Assembly: GCF_902726655.1 (NCBI RefSeq) | Contig: NZ_CACVAN010000001.1 | Coordinates: forward strand, 1 to 64,000 | From: Virgibacillus ihumii | GTDB lineage: Bacteria > Bacillota > Bacilli > Bacillales > Amphibacillaceae | Reading direction: 5' to 3' | Length of the DNA stretch: 64,000 bases | Part shown: positions 59,785 through 64,000 of the stretch, piece by piece | Layout: the number at the start of each line of letters is the position of its first letter | How positions within the stretch are numbered: position 1 is the first letter of the stretch | Notes under the pieces: generated by a model | Databases searched by the model: none | Seen by the model: the letters and a program-made list of their open reading frames with translations, nothing else | What the model was told of the DNA's origin: nothing | Made by a program: the position numbers and the translations under genes

Positions 59785-59821
59785 TAATTGATATTAACTT
59801 TTATTTTAAGGAGATGGAATT

Positions 59822-60760
59822 ATGGGTGCAGGTTTGTTGGGTACCGGACATTATGTTCCAGAAAAAGTCTTGACGAATCAGGATATGGAAAAAATTGTGG
59901 ACACGAATGATGAATGGATCCGTACGAGAACAGGCATCGAAGAACGAAGGATTGCCAGTGATGATGTCGATACATCCGACATGGCATTTTTCGCTGCTCA
60001 AAATGCATTGGAACAAGCAAATATGACGGCAGAGGATATTGATATGATTCTGGTTGCGACTGTTACACCGGACACGCCATTCCCATCTGTGTCATGTATG
60101 CTTCAAGATCGCCTCGGCGCAAAAAAAGTTGCTGCAATGGATATCAGTGCGGCTTGTTCCGGGTTTATGTATGGAGTGGCAACAGCCAAACAGTTTATCG
60201 AAACAAATGCTTATAAAAATATTTTGGTCGTAGGTGTGGAAAAACTATCCAAGATCACGGATTGGTCTGATCGGAATACGTGTGTCCTGTTCGGTGATGG
60301 GGCAGGAGCAGCAGTAGTCGGTCCCGTATCGCAAGGAAGAGGGATTTTATCATTTGAACTCGGCTCAGACGGTTCAGGGGGAAAAGAATTGTATCAGGAT
60401 AAACATGACCATCTCCAGATGAACGGCCGGGAAGTGTTCAAATTTGCTGTACGGCAGATGCCGGAATCGTCGGTAAATGTCATTGAGCAACTTGGCTATA
60501 ATAAAGAAGATGTTGATTACCTGATACCGCATCAGGCAAACATCCGAATCATGGAAGCGGCCCGCGAACGTCTTGGTATTTCCCAGGATAAAATGGCGGA
60601 TTCCATTAAAAAGTACGGTAATAATTCATCGGCTTCCATTCCAATTGCTTTGTCTGAAGCAGTCCGGGATGATAAAATTAAAGATGATGATTTAGTCGTG
60701 ATGGTAGGTTTCGGCGGAGGTTTGACATGGGGTGCTGTTGCACTTCGCTGGGGTAAATAA
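59822..60760 (+). CDS. fabH: Beta-ketoacyl-ACP synthase III FabH
   Basis: The 312-residue thiolase-fold enzyme has the Cys112-His237-Asn267 triad ([32 protein letters not shown]). It condenses acyl-CoA primers with malonyl-ACP and starts fatty acid synthesis; Bacilli favour branched primers. AAGGAGATG precedes ATG 59822. It is followed by fabF 32 bp later in the same operon, behind a FapR-type site. Confidence 0.95.
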   Translation: MGAGLLGTGHYVPEKVLTNQDMEKIVDTNDEWIRTRTGIEERRIASDDVDTSDMAFFAAQNALEQANMTAEDIDMILVATVTPDTPFPSVSCMLQDRLGAKKVAAMDISAACSGFMYGVATAKQFIETNAYKNILVVGVEKLSKITDWSDRNTCVLFGDGAGAAVVGPVSQGRGILSFELGSDGSGGKELYQDKHDHLQMNGREVFKFAVRQMPESSVNVIEQLGYNKEDVDYLIPHQANIRIMEAARERLGISQDKMADSIKKYGNNSSASIPIALSEAVRDDKIKDDDLVVMVGFGGGLTWGAVALRWGK

Positions 60761-60792
60761 GAACGCAGTAAATCTCATAGGAGGAGTACCAA

Positions 60793-62028
60793 ATGGCAGA
60801 ACGAAGAGTTGTAGTTACGGGACTCGGTGCTGTATCCCCCGTTGGCAATGATGTCCGGTCTATGTGGGATAATGTTGTTGCAGGAAATACCGGGATTGAT
60901 TTTGTTACAAAAGTAGATAAAGATGATTTTCCAGCCAAAGCTGCTGCAGAAGTGAAAGACTTCGATCCAACTGTTTACATTGATAAGAAAGATGTCCGGA
61001 AAATGGACCCTTTCACACAATATGCAGTTGCAGCCGCAAAAATGGCAGTTGACGACGCAAAACTTGAAATCAATGACGAGATCGCTGATCGTGTTGGTGT
61101 CTGGGTAGGCTCAGGTATCGGTGGAATGAAAACATGGGAAGAACAGCATACGAAGTTTTTGGAGAAAGGCCCGCGTCGTGTCAGTCCGTTCTTCGTACCG
61201 ATGATGATTCCGGACATGGCGGCAGGTCAGGTGTCGATTCAGCTTGGTGCAAAAGGTATCAATTCGTGTTCGACGACAGCGTGTGCGTCCGGTGCAAGTT
61301 CGATTGGCGATGCTTTTAAAGCAATTCAACGTGGTCAGGTGGATTATATGATTGCAGGTGGTGCAGAAGCGCCGATTTCCAACATGGCATTTGCCGGATT
61401 CTGCTCTGCAAAAGCATTGTCTGTAAACGAAGACCCGAAGAAAGCCAGTCGTCCATTTGACAAAAATCGCGATGGCTTTGTTATGGGAGAAGGTTCCGGC
61501 ATTTTGATTCTGGAAACAATTGAATCAGCTGAAGCCCGCGGTGCACATATTTACGCTGAAATCATCGGTTACGGGGCAACCGGTGATGCTTATCATGTCA
61601 CTGCTCCAGCAGAAAACGGTGAGGGTGCTGCCCGTGCGATGCAGCAGGCTATTGATGATGCAGACATCCAGGTAACAGATGTTGATTATTTGAATGCACA
61701 TGGTACAAGTACCCAACTCAATGAAAAGTTTGAGACAATGGCAATTAAAACTGTGTTTGGTGACTATGCCAGAGAATTAGCGGTATCCTCAACCAAAGGC
61801 GTTACCGGTCATTTGCTTGGAGCGGCAGGTGGAATCGAATCGGTCATCTCTGTTAAATCGATTGAAGATGACGTCCTTCCACCGACAATCAATTATGAAA
61901 CACCGGATCCGGACTGTGATTTGGATTATGTACCAAATGAATCAAGAAAACAGGACGTCAATATCGTGCTGAGCAACTCGCTCGGCTTTGGCGGACACAA
62001 TGTTTCATTGCTGTTTAAAAAATATTAA
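60793..62028 (+). CDS. fabF: Beta-ketoacyl-ACP synthase II FabF
   Basis: The 411-residue elongating condensing enzyme has Cys164 ([10 protein letters not shown]), His303 ([10 protein letters not shown]) and His340 ([11 protein letters not shown]). It extends acyl-ACP with malonyl-ACP. AGGAGG precedes ATG 60793. The operon ends at a terminator just after the stop. Confidence 0.95.
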   Translation: MAERRVVVTGLGAVSPVGNDVRSMWDNVVAGNTGIDFVTKVDKDDFPAKAAAEVKDFDPTVYIDKKDVRKMDPFTQYAVAAAKMAVDDAKLEINDEIADRVGVWVGSGIGGMKTWEEQHTKFLEKGPRRVSPFFVPMMIPDMAAGQVSIQLGAKGINSCSTTACASGASSIGDAFKAIQRGQVDYMIAGGAEAPISNMAFAGFCSAKALSVNEDPKKASRPFDKNRDGFVMGEGSGILILETIESAEARGAHIYAEIIGYGATGDAYHVTAPAENGEGAARAMQQAIDDADIQVTDVDYLNAHGTSTQLNEKFETMAIKTVFGDYARELAVSSTKGVTGHLLGAAGGIESVISVKSIEDDVLPPTINYETPDPDCDLDYVPNESRKQDVNIVLSNSLGFGGHNVSLLFKKY

Positions 62029-62038
62029 GTTGAAAGAG

Positions 62039-62071
62039 AGGCTGATCACGCAGGTGGTCGGTCTTTTTTTT
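62039..62071 (+). terminator. Terminator of the fabH-fabF operon
   Basis: AGGCTGATCAC (62039-62049) pairs with GTGGTCGGTCT (62054-62064), with wobbles, then eight T. Confidence 0.88.
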
Positions 62072-62225
62072 GCGTGTGGAATTCGGAATACCGATAAAAG
62101 TGGAAAAGTGACTGATAAAATCTTTGAAGCGAGAAATTCGTAATCCCGTTAGTTTATCATGTTTGTCCAACTGAAACATATACTGATATAAACAAGGTTG
62201 TACAAGCATGGGCGGTGGAGTATAA

Positions 62226-62429
62226 ATGGGTATGCTGTTTCTTTTTTTACTTGGATTTGGACTGGCTGTCACCGGCGGGGTTACGATTATTGCATACATG
62301 AATTTTTTACCTGCAGGAATAGAGTGGGTGGAATATTTTATTTTTATTAAAAGCCGGCCGGAGTGCTATTTTTTTCCTGTTGGTTTTTTGTTGATGGTGA
62401 TTGCATTGTACCGATATCCAAACACCTAA
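62226..62429 (+). CDS. Small membrane protein, 67 aa
   Basis: Two helices are visible (LFLFLLGFGLAVTGGVTIIA and FPVGFLLMVIALYRY). GGCGGTGGAG precedes ATG 62226. The family is not named. In this position B. subtilis has unrelated genes. Confidence 0.6.
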   Translation: MGMLFLFLLGFGLAVTGGVTIIAYMNFLPAGIEWVEYFIFIKSRPECYFFPVGFLLMVIALYRYPNT

Positions 62430-62573
62430 TCTTTCAATCAATCGAATATTTTTTCCGATGATGGTCATAATGTATTTTAAATGAACCGTTAAAAAGGCAG
62501 TTGCCTGATAACGTTTTGCCCAGCAACAAATGCTGGCAGTAAACATTTAAAGTGCTAAAAGTGAGGGTTGTAT

Positions 62574-63335
62574 ATGTTGTATTTACACGATGTTTGGGTG
62601 AATTGGTTTGAAGGTGAAGAAAATGGCTACAGTGTGTGTTATTTTCATGAATGGCGGCGCGAGGATCAGATTGAACTGCTGGATCAGGTGCCGTTACTCT
62701 ACATATCAGAATTGCTTTACGACTACATTGAAAATGACATGCAGGATTTGCCGGAAAGCATGCTTAATATGATTTACAAACGGGCCTATTCCCGAAAAGG
62801 GCAGGAGCGCAATGTGCTTGAATATGCATGTGTTGTGACAGACGGAAATGATATAATGGCTGTTGACACGGTCGGCTATCATATTCCTGTTAGAAAAAGC
62901 AGGCTTATTCCAAGACAGGAGCAGCTTGTATTCGACATGATTAAAACAACGCAGCCTGAAACATTTACATTTGAAGAAAAAGTGGCAAAAAAAGAATATC
63001 ATATGCTATCGATGGAACCGGAACTTGTCCACGGATTGACACGTAGGGAGCGGCAGCTGAAACAACTGTTGATGATCGCACTCGATCAGCTTCGTACAAC
63101 CAACAATCTGGAGGAACTTCGTTATTGGCTGACCGAATGGGACCCGAAACAATATCCCTTCATCCGCTATATGAACGAGGATACAGTCTGGAACACATTG
63201 TACGAAGGTGTAAAGCAGAGCTGGAGCTTATCACATGAAGAACTTTGTCAAAAAATGATCAAAGGACAACCATTCCTCGAAAAAATGTGGGAAGTCGAAC
63301 AATCTTCGGATAAAAATAAATCCAAGCAGCAGTAA
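62574..63335 (+). CDS. yjbA: YjbA family protein (DUF3603)
   Basis: The 253-residue soluble protein begins LHDVWVNWFEGEENGYSVCY and has YKRAYSRKGQERNVLEYACV and LVHGLTRRERQLKQLLMIAL, as in YjbA. The function is unknown. GTGAGGG precedes ATG 62574; an in-frame TTG at 62568 is less likely. It is convergent with trpS. Confidence 0.85.
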   Translation: MLYLHDVWVNWFEGEENGYSVCYFHEWRREDQIELLDQVPLLYISELLYDYIENDMQDLPESMLNMIYKRAYSRKGQERNVLEYACVVTDGNDIMAVDTVGYHIPVRKSRLIPRQEQLVFDMIKTTQPETFTFEEKVAKKEYHMLSMEPELVHGLTRRERQLKQLLMIALDQLRTTNNLEELRYWLTEWDPKQYPFIRYMNEDTVWNTLYEGVKQSWSLSHEELCQKMIKGQPFLEKMWEVEQSSDKNKSKQQ

Positions 63336-63341
63336 ATTTTT

Positions 63342-63388
63342 AAAAGAGTGACCTTTGCCGGGGGCCCCTTGGCGAGGTTGCTCTTTTG
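63342..63388 (+). terminator. Terminator of yjbA
   Basis: AAAAGAGTGACCT (63342-63354) pairs with AGGTTGCTCTTTT (63375-63387) over a GC-rich loop containing GGGGGCCCC. Confidence 0.8.
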
Positions 63389-63448
63389 GTTTTTAGCAGA
63401 ATGCGGAGTGCTGTTAATCCTCGGCGGGGGTTCTGAGATGGGCTTTTC

Positions 63449-63540
63449 GTGGATAAGTCGCCTGAAACCGTGGATATCCGGATGAAAATCGTGGATAAAT
63501 ACAATCGAATGAAATTATAGATAGGGAGGAACAGTGGATA
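63449..63540. repeat. 21-bp-period GTGGATA array, second locus
   Basis: GTGGATA starts at 63449, 63470 and 63491 (21-bp steps), and again at 63534 (43 bp later, two periods plus one). It lies between convergent yjbA and trpS. Confidence 0.82.
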
Positions 63541-63574
63541 TATCGGCAGAACAACCAATTTTTCATTAGCAAGC

Positions 63575-63602
63575 AAAAAGCACCCCCGAAAGGAAGTGCT
63601 CC
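63575..63602 (-). terminator. Terminator of trpS
   Basis: AGCAC (63579-63583) pairs with GTGCT (63596-63600) and inner CCCC/GG bases around GAAA. Five T follow on the minus strand. Confidence 0.75.
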
Positions 63603-63608
63603 AACCGC

Positions 63609-64000
63609 TTATTTTTTCTTGGGAACTCTGCCAAGTCCCATTGCTTTTTTTGCTTTGCGAAGCATTTTATTTGCTTCAAATGATGCTTTATCAGCACCAT
63701 GATCGAGTATTTCGTCCAACGTTTCCGAATCGATCAGTTCATAATAGCGTTTTTGGATTGGTTCGAGTACATTGACGGCAGCATCAGCGACATCCTGTTT
63801 AAAATCGCCATAGCCTTTGCCTTCGTAGTTTGTTTCGATTTCCTCAACAGATTTGCCAGTGCAGGCGGATAGGATGGTTATCAGGTTGGATACACCTGGC
63901 TTATTCTCCTTATCAAATTTCACAACACCCTCAGAGTCGGTCACGGCGCTCTTCATTTTTTTAATAATTTTTTTCGGCTCATCGAGCATCGAAATATAGC
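63609..64000 (-). CDS. trpS: Tryptophanyl-tRNA synthetase, C-terminal part
   Basis: The gene runs off the right edge. The visible 130 residues begin just after the catalytic KMSKS region and match TrpS: ISMLDEPKKIIKKMKSAVTD, SNLITILSACTGKSVEEIE, and an anticodon-side helical end with VPKKK. Synteny with yjbA supports it. It would charge tRNA(Trp) in the cytosol. Confidence 0.92.
   Translation of the reverse strand, partial: YISMLDEPKKIIKKMKSAVTDSEGVVKFDKENKPGVSNLITILSACTGKSVEEIETNYEGKGYGDFKQDVADAAVNVLEPIQKRYYELIDSETLDEILDHGADKASFEANKMLRKAKKAMGLGRVPKKK

Overview
The window reads as a chromosome segment of a low-GC, spore-former-type Bacillaceae bacterium. The best guess is a halotolerant relative of Virgibacillus or Oceanobacillus, because several blocks keep the Bacillus subtilis gene order: DegV-YitT-YitR-YitU-YitV-YitW, YjzD-YjaV-Med-FabH-FabF, YjbA-TrpS, and divergent yfiY / yfiZ-yfhA. 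The genus call is inference. No rRNA, tRNA or CRISPR was found.

Region 1 (about 1-22.1 kb) is accessory and visibly more AT-rich. It holds mostly single small genes on the + strand: a RibD-like reductase, membrane proteins, an ArsR/SRPBCC pair, a siderophore-binding lipoprotein, a second methionine aminopeptidase, an M29 aminopeptidase, MFS, CPBP, GNAT, HIT, DUF1062 and DinB proteins. About twenty copies of one roughly 60-70 bp intergenic repeat are scattered through it, all in the same orientation and mostly about one per gene. The repeat has a GGGCGC/GCGCCC hairpin followed by a conserved tail. It is not seen after 22.0 kb. The result looks like a cassette array, although no integrase is visible. 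The region also holds about ten broken genes: frameshifts at T, G and A runs, 5'-truncated genes (a SigJ-type sigma factor, pirin) and small remnants.

Region 2 (22.1-38.8 kb) contains a glycine-betaine-type binding lipoprotein, a GPP34/GOLPH3-family protein, a cytidine-deaminase-like enzyme, a CstR-like repressor, BrnQ next to a GntR/FCD regulator (both with the same putative operator), an AlaX-type tRNA-editing protein, a transglutaminase-like lipoprotein, VOC, GNAT, DJ-1, Nudix, 2H phosphoesterase, nucleotidyltransferase, DUF418 and YisL proteins.

Region 3 (38.8-52.6 kb) contains a Fur-controlled siderophore uptake locus (binding protein and two permeases, no ATPase), a secreted GH13-like protein that has lost its catalytic residues, a membrane-anchored beta-propeller protein, the yit cluster and mobB-moaE-moaD for molybdenum cofactor.

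Region 4 (52.6-64 kb) starts with an IS256-family element inserted, with an 8-bp target duplication, into a 21-bp-period repeat array. It continues with a Crp/Fnr regulator facing a DUF2249 gene whose promoter has a class II Fnr architecture, remnants of a radical-SAM and a DUF59 gene, YrhK, UppP, and the yjzD-yjaV-med-fabH-fabF-yjbA-trpS backbone. fabH has a FapR-type operator. trpS runs off the window end.
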